Positions 48,324 through 57,511 of a stretch of DNA of 64,000 nucleotides are shown piece after piece (position 1 is the first letter of the stretch; each line of letters opens with the position of its first letter). The notes beneath the pieces were generated by a model. It was not told the DNA's origin and made no database searches. It was given only the letters and a program-made list of their open reading frames with translations. The stretch comes from Starkeya sp. ORNL1. GTDB lineage: Bacteria > Pseudomonadota > Alphaproteobacteria > Rhizobiales > Xanthobacteraceae. The stretch lies in NCBI RefSeq assembly GCF_012971745.1, contig NZ_CP048834.1:2604001-2668000 (forward strand). The letters run 5' to 3'. A program made the position numbers and the translations under genes.

Positions 48324-49340
48324 TCAATCGATGGAGCGGCCCAAGACCGGGAACTTCGGATCGACCGCATTGGGAGTGGCACTCCCTCCCCGCGGCACGA
48401 TCCGGTCGATCGCCGCTTCATCCTCGGAGGTCCAGTCGACCTCCATCGCCTTCCGGTAGCTCTGCCATTGCTCCATGGTCCGGGGGCCGACAATGGCGGA
48501 GGTGATGTTCCGGTTGGCCAGCACCCAGGCGATGGCAAAGGCTGTCGGCTCGACGCCGCGCGAGGCGGCATAGGCGGCGACCCGCGCGGCGGCTTCCACC
48601 ATCTCCGGCCGATAGGCGGATTCCAGGATGCGTCGGTCGCCGACCGCAACGCGACTGTCCGCAGGCGGCGGGGCGTCGAGGCTGTATTTGCCGGATAGAA
48701 TGCCCCGCGCGGTCGGGCTGTACACGGCAACGCCGATGCCGAGATGGGCGCAGGCCGGCAGCAACTCGACTTCGATCGCGCGATCCAGTGCGTGATAGAG
48801 CGGCTGCGCCACCACCGGACGGCCGATGCCCTCTTCATCGCAAAGCGCGCACAGCACGGCGATCCGCCAGGCGCTGTGGTTCGACACTCCGAAATAGCGA
48901 ATGGCGCCGTCGCGCTGCAATTGCGCGAGCGCGCGGACCGTCTCTTCCATCGGGGTCTCGGCATCCTCGGTGTGAAGATAGAGAATGTCGATGAAGTCGG
49001 TCTTCAGCCGCCTGAGGCTCTGATGGACCTCATGAAGCATCCATTTGCGCGAAAGCCCGCCATCATTCTTCCCAGGCCCGTTGCGATTGGCGACCTTGGT
49101 GGCGAGGATCCATGAACTGCGGTTGCCGGAGATCGCGGCACCGACGATCTCTTCCGAACGCCCGCCCGCATAGGTGTCGGCGGTATCGAGGAAATTCACC
49201 CCGGCATCCGCAGCGGCGGCGATGATGCGCAGCGATTCCGCCTCATCCGTGCGGGCGCCGAAATTCATTGCACCAAGCACGAGGCGCGAGGCAACGAGGC
49301 CGCTTCGCCCAAGCCGGCGCGCCGGCATTTCGACAGCCAT
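48324..49340 (-). CDS. aldo-keto reductase
   Basis: A 338-aa AKR with the catalytic tetrad Asp and Tyr in DTADTYAGGRS, Lys in ILATKVAN and His in LYLHTEDAE, and the C-terminal NADPH-binding AIVGPRTMEQW. It reduces or oxidises carbonyls or sugars; substrate unknown. CAGGAG lies six bases before the ATG at 49340. It follows BKACE on the same strand after 72 bases, so both may be in one unit. Confidence 0.9.
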   Translation of the reverse strand: MAVEMPARRLGRSGLVASRLVLGAMNFGARTDEAESLRIIAAAADAGVNFLDTADTYAGGRSEEIVGAAISGNRSSWILATKVANRNGPGKNDGGLSRKWMLHEVHQSLRRLKTDFIDILYLHTEDAETPMEETVRALAQLQRDGAIRYFGVSNHSAWRIAVLCALCDEEGIGRPVVAQPLYHALDRAIEVELLPACAHLGIGVAVYSPTARGILSGKYSLDAPPPADSRVAVGDRRILESAYRPEMVEAAARVAAYAASRGVEPTAFAIAWVLANRNITSAIVGPRTMEQWQSYRKAMEVDWTSEDEAAIDRIVPRGGSATPNAVDPKFPVLGRSID

Positions 49341-49412
49341 GACGGCTCCTGCGGGGTGTCCGGAGAATACCGCCACGCCGGATGTTGCCGGCGCGGCGAT
49401 GTGTCGGGAGAC

Positions 49413-50309
49413 CTATTGCGCGGCGCTCGCCACGGCGCGCGGCTGCGCCGGCATGTTGAGCATCTGCCGCAGTTCGGCCGGAGTCGCGATCTCGCGATCC
49501 ATGTCGCGCGCCATGTTGGCGATGCGATGGGTCAGCTCGGCATTGGTCGGGCAGCCGAGCTCCGGATACTGGTAGTCGCCGAGGCCGGGCGCCACGTGCT
49601 GGCCGTGCGCGATGGCAACCGCCGCCATCGGGAAGATGTTGGCGTACTTGCTGCACACGCACCATTGCAGCCGATCGTTCGACGGCTCGGCATGGAAGAA
49701 GGCGCGCAAGCCGTCCGGCGTCGCATCGTGGCCGGCGATGAGGTCGCCGCCGCTCAGCGGAATGATGGCAAGCGCCGGCGAATCCAAGAGGCCGAGATCA
49801 AGGAAGACGCCGGCGGTGCGCATGAAGGAGACGTTCCACAGGCCGAGGCTCGGCTTGACGCCGATCTCCTTCATGATGTTGGCGAAATACATGCAGCTCT
49901 CGATGGTGTTGGCGTAGAGCTGCTTGGTGGTCTCGAACTGCATGGTCGGGCGATCGAACTTGTCCATGTTCGTCGAGCCGATATCGATGGTCGCGATGTC
50001 GGGCATCGCCGCCTCGACATGCTTGATGCGGGTCTTGGCATCACCCTCGAGATACACATTGCCAAGCGTGGTGTGGATCAGGATATCGCAGCGCTCGCGG
50101 ATCTTGTGGGTGATCTCGGCATAGACTTCCGGGCTGTGGCTCTTCTCGCCGTTCGGGCCGCGGGCGTGGACATGCACCAGATTGGCGCCGGCCTGGTAGC
50201 ATTCATAAGCATCGTCGGCGATCTCGTCGGGCGTATAGGGGATGTTGTTGTTCGGTCCCCGCATTTCCCATTCGTTCAGCCGGACATTGATGATGAGCTT
50301 CTTCTTCAC
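49413..50309 (-). CDS. beta-keto acid cleavage enzyme (BKACE, DUF849)
   Basis: A 298-aa Zn2+-dependent TIM barrel. Members condense a beta-keto acid with acetyl-CoA and cleave it to acetoacetyl-type products and a new CoA ester. The metal-binding HVHAR (His46, His48) is present, with a conserved Glu in NEWEM, IATIDIGSTN and the PLSGGDLIAGHD segment. The acid substrate differs between members (e.g. 3-keto-5-aminohexanoate for Kce). GTG at 50309 is the start, with a perfect AGGAGG upstream. Two GntR-type operators lie in its promoter region. Confidence 0.9.
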   Translation of the reverse strand: MKKKLIINVRLNEWEMRGPNNNIPYTPDEIADDAYECYQAGANLVHVHARGPNGEKSHSPEVYAEITHKIRERCDILIHTTLGNVYLEGDAKTRIKHVEAAMPDIATIDIGSTNMDKFDRPTMQFETTKQLYANTIESCMYFANIMKEIGVKPSLGLWNVSFMRTAGVFLDLGLLDSPALAIIPLSGGDLIAGHDATPDGLRAFFHAEPSNDRLQWCVCSKYANIFPMAAVAIAHGQHVAPGLGDYQYPELGCPTNAELTHRIANMARDMDREIATPAELRQMLNMPAQPRAVASAAQ

Positions 50310-50404
50310 GGGCGATCCTCCTGATCTTGCTTGAGCTGGCTCGTGTGAAACTGGCGTCTGCGCTCTTGTCTCGTTGCGGCGAAGCCAAAAGGACGCGAGA
50401 CGCA

Positions 50405-50477
50405 TTGTCAACAAGATTTGTCCTTTATCGGCCTACGCGTGCATATGGAGCCGCATACGCGCCAATTTTGTTGACAA
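50405..50477. promoter_or_regulatory. two TTGT-N2-ACAA operators upstream of the BKACE gene
   Basis: TTGTCAACAA (50405-50414) and TTGTTGACAA (50468-50477) are spaced 63 bases centre to centre. The motif fits the T-N-G-T-N2-A-C-N-A form seen for FadR-subfamily GntR regulators. Each contains TTGACA, so it could also overlap a -35 box. Confidence 0.6.
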
Positions 50478-50486
50478 AGTACGCTC

Positions 50487-51179
50487 TCAGACGAAGCCAG
50501 CCTGGGTGATGGCATCGTCGACGCCGGCCGATTCGTCGAACGGGGTGGCGATGAAGCGCTTGCGCGCAGCCGCGATGTGCCGGCGCATCAGCACCTCGGC
50601 CAGTTCCTCGTCGCCGTCCTGGATCGCCTCGACGATGCGCTGGTGATCGCGATAGGACTTCATCTGGCCGGGCACGTGCGCGGTCTTGAACCGGCACAGG
50701 CGGATCAGCGAATAGAGGTCGCCGCACAGCAATTGCTGGAGCCGTGCCGATTTGCTGCCTTCCGCGATGCGGAAGTGAAAGTCGGCGTCGCCGAACACCA
50801 GCGGATAGGCGTCACCGCGCAGTCCGGTGTTGAGATCGGCCTCCAGCAGCGCGTAGAGCCCGTCAACCTCGTCTTTGGACATGTTGCGGGCGGCGAGCCG
50901 CGCCGCCAGCCCCTCCAGCAGCTCGCGCATCTCGTAAAGCTCGAGCAGCGCCTTGCGCGAGAGCGACACCACCCGCACGCCGGCATGGGCGGCACGCACC
51001 ACGAGCCCGCGCCCTTCAAGGCGACGCAGAGCTTCGCGCAGCGGGCCGCGGCTAACGCCGAAACGTTGCGCCAGCACTTCCTCGCCGAGCTTCGAGCCCA
51101 TCGGCAACTGGCCGCTGACAATGTCGTTCTCGATGGCGGCGAAGATGCGGTCGACATGGGTTCCGATCGAACCGACCAT
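50487..51179 (-). CDS. GntR-family regulator, FadR/FCD subfamily
   Basis: A 230-aa regulator: winged helix (about 10-75, EVLAQRFGVSRGPLREALRRLEGRGLV in part) and an all-helical FCD effector domain (about 85-215) with metal-site residues in DFHFRIAEG, DHQRIVEAI and RRHIAAA. FadR-type regulators usually repress catabolic genes until an acid effector binds. The ATG at 51179 is assumed, although an in-frame TTG at 51194 is possible. Its start lies next to the TTGTTGACAA site at 51185, so it is probably autoregulated. Confidence 0.9.
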   Translation of the reverse strand: MVGSIGTHVDRIFAAIENDIVSGQLPMGSKLGEEVLAQRFGVSRGPLREALRRLEGRGLVVRAAHAGVRVVSLSRKALLELYEMRELLEGLAARLAARNMSKDEVDGLYALLEADLNTGLRGDAYPLVFGDADFHFRIAEGSKSARLQQLLCGDLYSLIRLCRFKTAHVPGQMKSYRDHQRIVEAIQDGDEELAEVLMRRHIAAARKRFIATPFDESAGVDDAITQAGFV

Positions 51180-51184
51180 CTCTA

Positions 51185-51322
51185 TTGTTGACAAAATTTT
51201 TCAACTCCGCCGTAATGACGACACCTGATGTGCGCCATACCTAACAATACCAACGATATTTGATCCGTACAAGGCGCCGATGTCGTTGGGAGAATTGGCC
51301 ACCGGACATATTTTGTTGACAA
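51185..51322. promoter_or_regulatory. two TTGT-N2-ACAA operators between gntR and tctC
   Basis: TTGTTGACAA occurs at 51185-51194 and at 51313-51322, 128 bases centre to centre, in the 258-base divergent spacer (51180-51437). The first abuts the gntR start. TTGACA in this site, followed after 17 bases by CGTAAT (51211-51216), is a possible promoter for the tctCBA genes. Confidence 0.6.
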
Positions 51323-51437
51323 AAAGCGGGAAACCAACGGCAGTCTTTGCAGCCGTCCGAGCCCGCGACTCACGCCAATGAGCCGGCAAACGAATATGCG
51401 CGCCGCGAAAGAGCGGGCCGAAATGGGAGAAACGAGC

Positions 51438-52421
51438 ATGTTGAGTGGCAGAAGAGCCATCCTGGCGTTCACCGCCATGTTCAGCCTTGGGCTGGGCCTC
51501 GCCGGGACAGCTTCCGCGCAGGACGCCAAATACCCGGCTTATCCGGTCAAGACCGTCACGCTGCTCAGCAGTTCGGGACCCGGCGGCGGCGGCGACGTGT
51601 TCCTGCGCCAGTTGGTGAAGGTGCTGGGTCCGCGCTGGGGCATCAATCTCGTGGTCGAGAATGTCACCGGCGGCGGTGGCACCAATGCGATACGCCGCAT
51701 CATGGACGGGCCGAAGGATGGCTCGCTGCTTTATGGCGGCAATACCCAGCACATCATCACCTCGGTGCTCAGCACGCCGCCCTTCACCTTGAAGGACCTG
51801 CAGCCGATCGCGAACGTGCTCGTCGATGCCCCGGTGTTCTATGTGCGCACCGACAGCCCGTTCAAGACGCTCGGCGACGTCGTCGATTATGCGCGCAAGA
51901 ATCCCGGCAAGCTGAAGTTCGGCTCCGCCACCGCCTCCTCGCCGGACCGCATGGCGGTGGAGACGTTCAAGCGCCTCAACAAGCTTGAGATGGTGGTGGC
52001 GACGCACGACAGCGGCGGCCAGTTGCTGATCAGCGTGCTCAGCGGCGCGGTCGATGCGGGCACCTCGGATATCCAGGAAGTCGCCTCGCAGGTCGAAGCC
52101 GGCAAGGTGCGCATCCTCGCCGCGCTCACCCAGCAGCGTATCCCGGGCTACGAGAACATCCCCACCGCGCAGGAACAGGGCACGGATGTCGTGGTCAACC
52201 AGTTCCGCGGCATCGTCGGCGCCAAGGGCCTGCCGCCCGAAGTCGTCACGGCTTGGGAACAGGCCATCAAGCTAGTGCTGCAGGACCCCGAGTACAAGGC
52301 GCAGCTCGTCAAGAACGGCCAGCTTCCCGCCTATTGGGATGCCAAGCAATATGACGAGGTGACGAATAAGTACGCCGCGGATCTCACCAGCTTCTTCAAG
52401 CAGATCGGGCTTCTCAAGTAG
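51438..52421 (+). CDS. TctC-type solute-binding protein of a tripartite tricarboxylate transporter
   Basis: A 327-aa periplasmic receptor of the Bug family. The signal peptide ends TASAQD (about residue 30). The mature start YPVKTVTLLSSSGPGGGGDVFLRQL is the Bug/TctC pattern, with GGGGTNAIRRIMDG and the domain-2 loop DSGGQLLISVLSGAVDAG. It captures carboxylates such as citrate. The ATG at 51438 has GGGAG eight bases upstream. It is the first gene of the operon tctC-tctB-tctA-isomerase, which is controlled by the divergent gntR. Confidence 0.92.
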   Translation: MLSGRRAILAFTAMFSLGLGLAGTASAQDAKYPAYPVKTVTLLSSSGPGGGGDVFLRQLVKVLGPRWGINLVVENVTGGGGTNAIRRIMDGPKDGSLLYGGNTQHIITSVLSTPPFTLKDLQPIANVLVDAPVFYVRTDSPFKTLGDVVDYARKNPGKLKFGSATASSPDRMAVETFKRLNKLEMVVATHDSGGQLLISVLSGAVDAGTSDIQEVASQVEAGKVRILAALTQQRIPGYENIPTAQEQGTDVVVNQFRGIVGAKGLPPEVVTAWEQAIKLVLQDPEYKAQLVKNGQLPAYWDAKQYDEVTNKYAADLTSFFKQIGLLK

Positions 52422-52435
52422 AGGATTGCGGCGAG

Positions 52436-52960
52436 ATGCTTAAGGACATCATCAGCGGTGGCGTGCTCTTCACCCTGTCGGTCGGCTATTATGTCGTCGC
52501 GACGCACTTTCCGACCAGCGCGCTCGACACCAGCGTGACCGCGTCGGCCTTCCCCGAGCTCATCGGCATGATCGGTGCGTTCTTCTCGGTGCTGCTGATC
52601 GCGCAGGCGGTGTGGCGGGCTTCGGCCCAGCAGGCCACGGCCGGCGCCAAGGACGACGAGGGCCCCAGCGCCCTCGCCGATTGGCCCAAGCACCGCGCGG
52701 CCCTTGGGCTGCTGGTGATCGTGGCGCTGTTCCTGCTGGCGCTCGGCACCTTCGGCTACCCGGTGGCGCTCGCCTTCCTGATCTTCGCCGTGGTGACCTA
52801 CCAGGGTATTCCGCTGACCTGGAAGTCGGTGACCGCCTCCATCTGCGGTGCACTGCTGTTCTGGCTGTTCTTCGTGCAGTTCCTCGGCATCCACATGCCG
52901 GTCGGCTTCTGGGAACGCCTGAGCGACCTCACGCCGCTCACGCTGACGATGTCCGTCTGA
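52436..52960 (+). CDS. TctB-type small membrane subunit
   Basis: A 174-aa protein with four helices and a cytosolic loop (about 65-85, rich in Asp/Glu). It fits the small integral subunit of tripartite tricarboxylate transporters, whose role is structural. GAGGATTGCGGCGAG precedes the ATG. It starts 14 bases after tctC. Confidence 0.85.
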   Translation: MLKDIISGGVLFTLSVGYYVVATHFPTSALDTSVTASAFPELIGMIGAFFSVLLIAQAVWRASAQQATAGAKDDEGPSALADWPKHRAALGLLVIVALFLLALGTFGYPVALAFLIFAVVTYQGIPLTWKSVTASICGALLFWLFFVQFLGIHMPVGFWERLSDLTPLTLTMSV

Positions 52961-53024
52961 GCCGGCAGGGCCAGGTGCCCTGCCGATCCCGCTTATTACT
53001 CGCACCTGATACCGGATAACGAGA

Positions 53025-54551
53025 ATGAACGGCTTGGAAATTGCCCTCCAGACTTTGGTCACGACCCCGGCGGTGTTCTACGCCATGTTCGGCGTGGCCT
53101 GGGGGATCGTCGGCGGCGCGCTGCCCGGCCTGTCGGCCTCCATCACCATGGCGCTGTTGCTGCCGCTCACCTTCGGCATGAACCCGACGATGGCGATCAT
53201 CCTGCTCGCCTCCACCTATGTCGGGGCGGAATATGGCGGATCGATCCCGGCCATTCTCATCCGCACGCCGGGCACCAGCGCGGCGGTGACCACGGTGCTC
53301 GACGGCTACGAGATGCACCGCCAGGGCAAGAGCGGCGAGGCGCTCGGCATCTCGCTGATGGCGGGCGTGGTCGGCGGCCTCATCGGCATGGTGCTGGTGG
53401 TGGCGCTCACCGAACCGCTCTCGCATGTCTCGCTGTTCTTCACCGCGCCGGCCTATTTCGCGCTCGGCGTGTTCGGCCTCAGCCTCATCGCGGCGCTGTC
53501 GGAAGGCGCGATCGTCAAGGGCTTCCTGTCGGCGACGATCGGCCTCGCCATCGCCACCATCGGCGTCGATCCGCTCTCCGGGGTGCAGCGCTTCACCTTC
53601 GGCAATGTGGAACTGCTCGGCGGCATCGAGCCCATCCTGATCATGATGGGCATGTTCGCCATCACCGAACTGTTCATGCAGGCCAACCAGAAGAACTGGG
53701 AAAAGGCCTCGAGCGGCACCCGCATCGTACTGCCGAGCCTGAAGCTGTGGCGGCGCATCTCGCTGCCGACCTTCATCGGCACCGCCATCGGAACGCTCGA
53801 CGGCCTCACCCCGGGCGGCGGCTCCACGCTGGCTTCGTTCCTCTCCTACAATGAAGCGAAGCGCTGGTCGAAGCATCCGGAGGAGTTCGGCAAGGGCTCG
53901 CCCGAAGGCATCGCCGCGCCGGAGGCCGCCAACAACACGGTCGCCGCCACCGCGCTGATCCCGACGCTCACCTTCGGCATTCCGAGTTCAGGCTCGACCG
54001 CGGTGCTGCTCGGCGGTCTCATCCTCCACGGCCTGGAGCCAGGGCCGCTGCTGCTGAGCAAGAATCCGGAGTTCGTCTACGGGCTGTTCGGCGGCTTGTT
54101 CGTCGCCAATATTTCCCAGCTACTGCTCGGCGTCATCATGCTGCCGCCCTGCATCTGGCTGGTGAACCGGCCGAAGGCGTATCTGACCGCCGGCATCATC
54201 TGCCTGATCTCCTCCGGCATCTATTCGCTGAACGCCAGCATCTCCGACATCTGGATCGTGCTGAGCGCCGGCGTCATCGGCTACGTCATGCGCGTGCTGG
54301 GATTCCCGATCCTGCCGCTGGTGCTGGCGCTGGTGCTCGGCGGCATCGTCGAGCGCAATTACCGCCGCTCGATCGATCTGAGCTATGGCGACCCGATGAT
54401 CTTCCTGCAGGATCCGGTCTCCGCCGGCCTGCTGTTCCTCACCGTCTTCTTCGTCGGGCTTTCCATCTTCCTGCGGCTGCGCAGGAAGGGCGTCGAGACG
54501 CCGCCCCGCGAGGCCGCCGAGCCCAGCGGCGCGCACGAAATCACCAACTGA
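53025..54551 (+). CDS. TctA-type large membrane subunit
   Basis: A 508-aa protein with about 12 helices. The TctA signatures are present: GALPGLSASITMALLLPLTF near residue 30, YGGSIPAILIRTPGTSAAV (67-85), and [34 protein letters not shown] (about 302-335, in part). It forms the translocation channel using the ion gradient. It pairs with the TctC and TctB genes just upstream. Confidence 0.94.
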   Translation: MNGLEIALQTLVTTPAVFYAMFGVAWGIVGGALPGLSASITMALLLPLTFGMNPTMAIILLASTYVGAEYGGSIPAILIRTPGTSAAVTTVLDGYEMHRQGKSGEALGISLMAGVVGGLIGMVLVVALTEPLSHVSLFFTAPAYFALGVFGLSLIAALSEGAIVKGFLSATIGLAIATIGVDPLSGVQRFTFGNVELLGGIEPILIMMGMFAITELFMQANQKNWEKASSGTRIVLPSLKLWRRISLPTFIGTAIGTLDGLTPGGGSTLASFLSYNEAKRWSKHPEEFGKGSPEGIAAPEAANNTVAATALIPTLTFGIPSSGSTAVLLGGLILHGLEPGPLLLSKNPEFVYGLFGGLFVANISQLLLGVIMLPPCIWLVNRPKAYLTAGIICLISSGIYSLNASISDIWIVLSAGVIGYVMRVLGFPILPLVLALVLGGIVERNYRRSIDLSYGDPMIFLQDPVSAGLLFLTVFFVGLSIFLRLRRKGVETPPREAAEPSGAHEITN

Positions 54552-54576
54552 CAACCCAGCTTCAGGAGTCCATCAG

Positions 54577-55407
54577 ATGAGCCTGCGCGACAGGATTGGC
54601 CTCGACCTCGGCCAGCGCAACAAGATCGAGGACGGCCTCGCAGCGGCAATCGAACATCAGGTGCGCTATCTCGACCTGAAGATCGACGTCGCCCCGAACG
54701 CCGTGGAAAGCCTCACCGATGCCCGTGTCGCCAAGATCCGCGAGACGTGCGAGGCGAACGACATCCATGTCGGCATCCACACCATGTCGGCGGTGAATGT
54801 CGCCGAGATCGCCCCGCATGTGCGGGACGGCGTCGACCGCTATCTGCTCGGCCATCTCGAAGCCTGCAAGCGGCTGGGCGGCGGCTGGATGGTGGTGCAT
54901 GCCGGCTACCACTTCACCTCCGACTACCAGCTGCGCCGCAAGGCGGCGGTCGACCGGCTGCACATGCTCGCCGACCACGCCGACAAGCTCGGCGTTACGC
55001 TGCTGCTCGAGAACATGAATGTCGAGCCGGATGATGCCGAGGTGCATTACCTCGCCTTCAATCTCGAAGAGACCCAGTTCTTCTTCGACGCAGTGAAGGA
55101 CACCAGCATCCGCTGGGCCTTCACGGCCAACCATGCCCATCTGGTGCCCGATGGCGTCGATGGCTTCCTGGGCGGCATGGACATTGCGCGCTGCGACGAG
55201 GTGCGCCTCGCCGACTGCTGGCGCAACGGCAAGGAGATCCATCTCAGTCCCGGCGAGGGCGATTTCGACTTCGTGGACCTGTTCCGCCGGCTCGACAAGC
55301 TCGGCTTCCAGGGACACTACATGAACGCGTTCGGCTCGCTCGAAGACATGATCAAGGGCCGCGACGTGCTGAGCCAGCAGATGGAAGAGGCCGTGGACAG
55401 CGTGTGA
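54577..55407 (+). CDS. xylose-isomerase-like TIM-barrel enzyme
   Basis: A 276-aa AP-endonuclease-2/sugar-isomerase-type barrel. Candidate metal ligands are Glu in LLLENMN, His in TANHAHL, and Glu in HLSPGEGDFDF. The set is like that of sugar isomerases, epimerases and hydroxypyruvate isomerase-like proteins, although the usual Asp before His is Thr/Asn here. AGGAG precedes the ATG. It is the last gene of the tctCBA operon, so it probably acts on the imported acid. Confidence 0.75.
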   Translation: MSLRDRIGLDLGQRNKIEDGLAAAIEHQVRYLDLKIDVAPNAVESLTDARVAKIRETCEANDIHVGIHTMSAVNVAEIAPHVRDGVDRYLLGHLEACKRLGGGWMVVHAGYHFTSDYQLRRKAAVDRLHMLADHADKLGVTLLLENMNVEPDDAEVHYLAFNLEETQFFFDAVKDTSIRWAFTANHAHLVPDGVDGFLGGMDIARCDEVRLADCWRNGKEIHLSPGEGDFDFVDLFRRLDKLGFQGHYMNAFGSLEDMIKGRDVLSQQMEEAVDSV

Positions 55408-55495
55408 CGCCGGAAGCGCTCTGATCGGCGTCGGGATGCCAAGACAATCTGCCGAACTCCCAAGCCGGCAAGGCCCCCCGCCGCCGACACCTCAA

Positions 55496-55522
55496 ACGGC
55501 CCCGGAAACTCACCGGGGCCGT
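55496..55522. terminator. bidirectional terminator-like stem between the two convergent operons
   Basis: Perfect 10-bp stem ACGGCCCCGG/CCGGGGCCGT with loop AAACTCA between the TIM-barrel gene and the convergent PEPM-type gene. T-rich tails are weak on both strands. Confidence 0.65.
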
Positions 55523-55538
55523 ATCTTCGCGGGCGCCC

Positions 55539-56417
55539 TCAATGCACCTTGGGCGCCAGGAAAGCGCGAATGCGTGCGGCGTAGTCGTGCTCGGCGGTGG
55601 CGACCGCCATGGTCGCCCTGGTGGCGAGACCGGGCAGATTTGGCGCCAGCGCGCCTTCGTGGACCGCCTTCATTGCCTCGAACATCGCCTGAATGCCGAC
55701 ATCCACCGTCTGGTGCCCGCTGTTCCACAGCCGCGCGCGCCGCGAATTGAGATAGTCGCGGTCGTACATGGACAGCGGCATACCGCCGACCACCAGCGGC
55801 AGGCGGGTGGCGGCCGACATCCGGTCCAGATCCTCCCGCGAGCGTATGCCTGCAATCATCAGCCCGTCGACGCCGAGGCGCTCATAGGCCGTCAGCCGAG
55901 CAATGGCATCGTCGACCCCGCTGATGACCGCCGAACTGGTCCGCCCGAGCACCAGCGGGCCGTTATCGCCGCGCGCGGAGACCGCCGCGCTGATCTTGCC
56001 CGAGGCCTCCTCGATGGAGAGCAGTTGCAGGGTATCCGACGCCCCATAGGCGCGCGGCAGCACCGTGTCCTCGATCGAGATCGCCGCCGCGCCTGCCGCA
56101 TCCAGTTCCTCGATGGTGCGGATGGCGTTCAGCGCATTGCCGTAGCCATGGTCGCCGTCGACCACCAGCGGCAGGTCGAAGGCCCGGGTCACGCGCCGCA
56201 CCTGCTCGGCCATCTCGGTCAAAGTGACGAGGATGATGTCCGGCGCCCCCAGCACGGCGAGCGAGGCCAGCGAGCCGCCCATCAGCCCCACCTCGCAGCC
56301 GAGATGCTGCGCGATGCGGGCCGAGACCGGGTCATAGACCGAGGCCATGGTGACGCTGCGATCACCCTTGAAGATGTCGCGCAGCCTGGCGCGCGCGGCG
56401 AGATGACGAGCAGTCAC
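55539..56417 (-). CDS. isocitrate lyase/PEP mutase-superfamily enzyme (oxaloacetate decarboxylase-like)
   Basis: A 292-aa barrel with the superfamily's metal ligands Asp87 and Asp89 (VVDGDHGYG) and Glu116-Asp117 (ISIEDTVLP). The YDPVSARIAQHLGC start and the absence of the isocitrate lyase KKCGH loop point to the oxaloacetate decarboxylase/2-methylisocitrate lyase-like branch. It would cleave or decarboxylate a 2-oxo or hydroxy acid. The GTG at 56417 has GAGGG eight bases upstream. It is the last gene of the six-gene operon that starts with tctC at 62144. Confidence 0.83.
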   Translation of the reverse strand: MTARHLAARARLRDIFKGDRSVTMASVYDPVSARIAQHLGCEVGLMGGSLASLAVLGAPDIILVTLTEMAEQVRRVTRAFDLPLVVDGDHGYGNALNAIRTIEELDAAGAAAISIEDTVLPRAYGASDTLQLLSIEEASGKISAAVSARGDNGPLVLGRTSSAVISGVDDAIARLTAYERLGVDGLMIAGIRSREDLDRMSAATRLPLVVGGMPLSMYDRDYLNSRRARLWNSGHQTVDVGIQAMFEAMKAVHEGALAPNLPGLATRATMAVATAEHDYAARIRAFLAPKVH

Positions 56418-56431
56418 GGCATGGCCCTCGA

Positions 56432-57481
56432 TTACGAGACGAAGTCGGGAAGCGGCACGTCGAAACGCTGCGCCGCGATCTTGAGCTTTTCCACCGTACC
56501 ATCCGGCAGGGGAATGCCGTCTCGCACGCGCTCGTCGTGCGTCAGGTCCTCGAGTTCGCCGGGAACCAGGATCTGCGAATGCCCCTCGGCCCGCGGCAGC
56601 TTCTTGAGTTCGTCGATGATGCCGTCGGCATGGTCGCGATAGGCCTCGACATCGGTGAAGGCGGCGATGTCGATGGCGGCGACGATGCCGTGCTGGCGAT
56701 GGACGTCGGCGCCCGGCTCCTTTTTGAGCGAGGGTTCCAGTAGCGGATCGCCCACCATCAGACCGGTCAGGCACTCGAACAGGATGGCGAGGCCGGAGCC
56801 CTTGGGGCCGGCGATCGGCAAGAGGATCGAGGCCAAATGCGGGTCGGTGGTCGGCTTGCCGTTCTTGTCGAGCGTCCACTCGATCGGGATCGGCGTGTTG
56901 CGGTCCTTGGCGAGGCGCAGCTTGCCGCCGGCGGCGACACTCATGGCGATGTCCAGCAGCAGCGGGCGGCGGTTGCGACCGGGCACGCAGATCGCGACCG
57001 GAGTGTTGTGCACGCCCATCGCCGCTGCGCCGAACGGCGCCATCGAGGGCGGGCCGTTGACGATGGCGATGCCGGCAAGGCCCTCCTGCGCCGCCATCAG
57101 CGGGTAGTAGCCCATGGCGCCCTGGTGCGTGGTGTTGCGGATCAGCCCCCAGCCGATGCCGACATTACGCGCCTTCGCCATGGCGAGGCGCATCGCCTGC
57201 GTCGTCACCACCGGCCCGAGGGCATGGTCGGCATCCATGATGAAGGTCGCCGGGGTCTCCTTCTCCAGCCGGATGTTCGGCCGGATATTCATCACGCCCT
57301 TGTCGATCAGTTCGAGATACCACTCGATGCGCAGCACGCCGTGCGAATCCACGCCGCGAAGATTGGCCCAGACCAGCACCTCCGCTTCGGTCTTCGCGTC
57401 CTCCGGCGGCATGCCTACCCGTTCGAACACGGACTGCATGAACGATTGCAGCCTGTCCCACGCCATGCGCGATTCAGCCAT
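56432..57481 (-). CDS. Ldh2-type malate/lactate/sulfolactate dehydrogenase
   Basis: A 349-aa NAD(P)-dependent 2-hydroxyacid dehydrogenase of the Ldh2/ComC fold, distinct from classical LDH. Catalytic His47 is in VDSHGVLRI; the family segments GWGLIRNTTHQGAMGYY and GGDPLL-like LMVGDPLLEP are present. It would oxidise a 2-hydroxy acid to a 2-oxo acid, the substrate type of the following PEPM-family enzyme. AGGAGAGG precedes the ATG. The gap to the next gene is 14 bases. Confidence 0.88.
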   Translation of the reverse strand: MAESRMAWDRLQSFMQSVFERVGMPPEDAKTEAEVLVWANLRGVDSHGVLRIEWYLELIDKGVMNIRPNIRLEKETPATFIMDADHALGPVVTTQAMRLAMAKARNVGIGWGLIRNTTHQGAMGYYPLMAAQEGLAGIAIVNGPPSMAPFGAAAMGVHNTPVAICVPGRNRRPLLLDIAMSVAAGGKLRLAKDRNTPIPIEWTLDKNGKPTTDPHLASILLPIAGPKGSGLAILFECLTGLMVGDPLLEPSLKKEPGADVHRQHGIVAAIDIAAFTDVEAYRDHADGIIDELKKLPRAEGHSQILVPGELEDLTHDERVRDGIPLPDGTVEKLKIAAQRFDVPLPDFVS

Positions 57482-57511
57482 GACCCTCTCCTTCCAGATG
57501 TGCGAGTGGGC

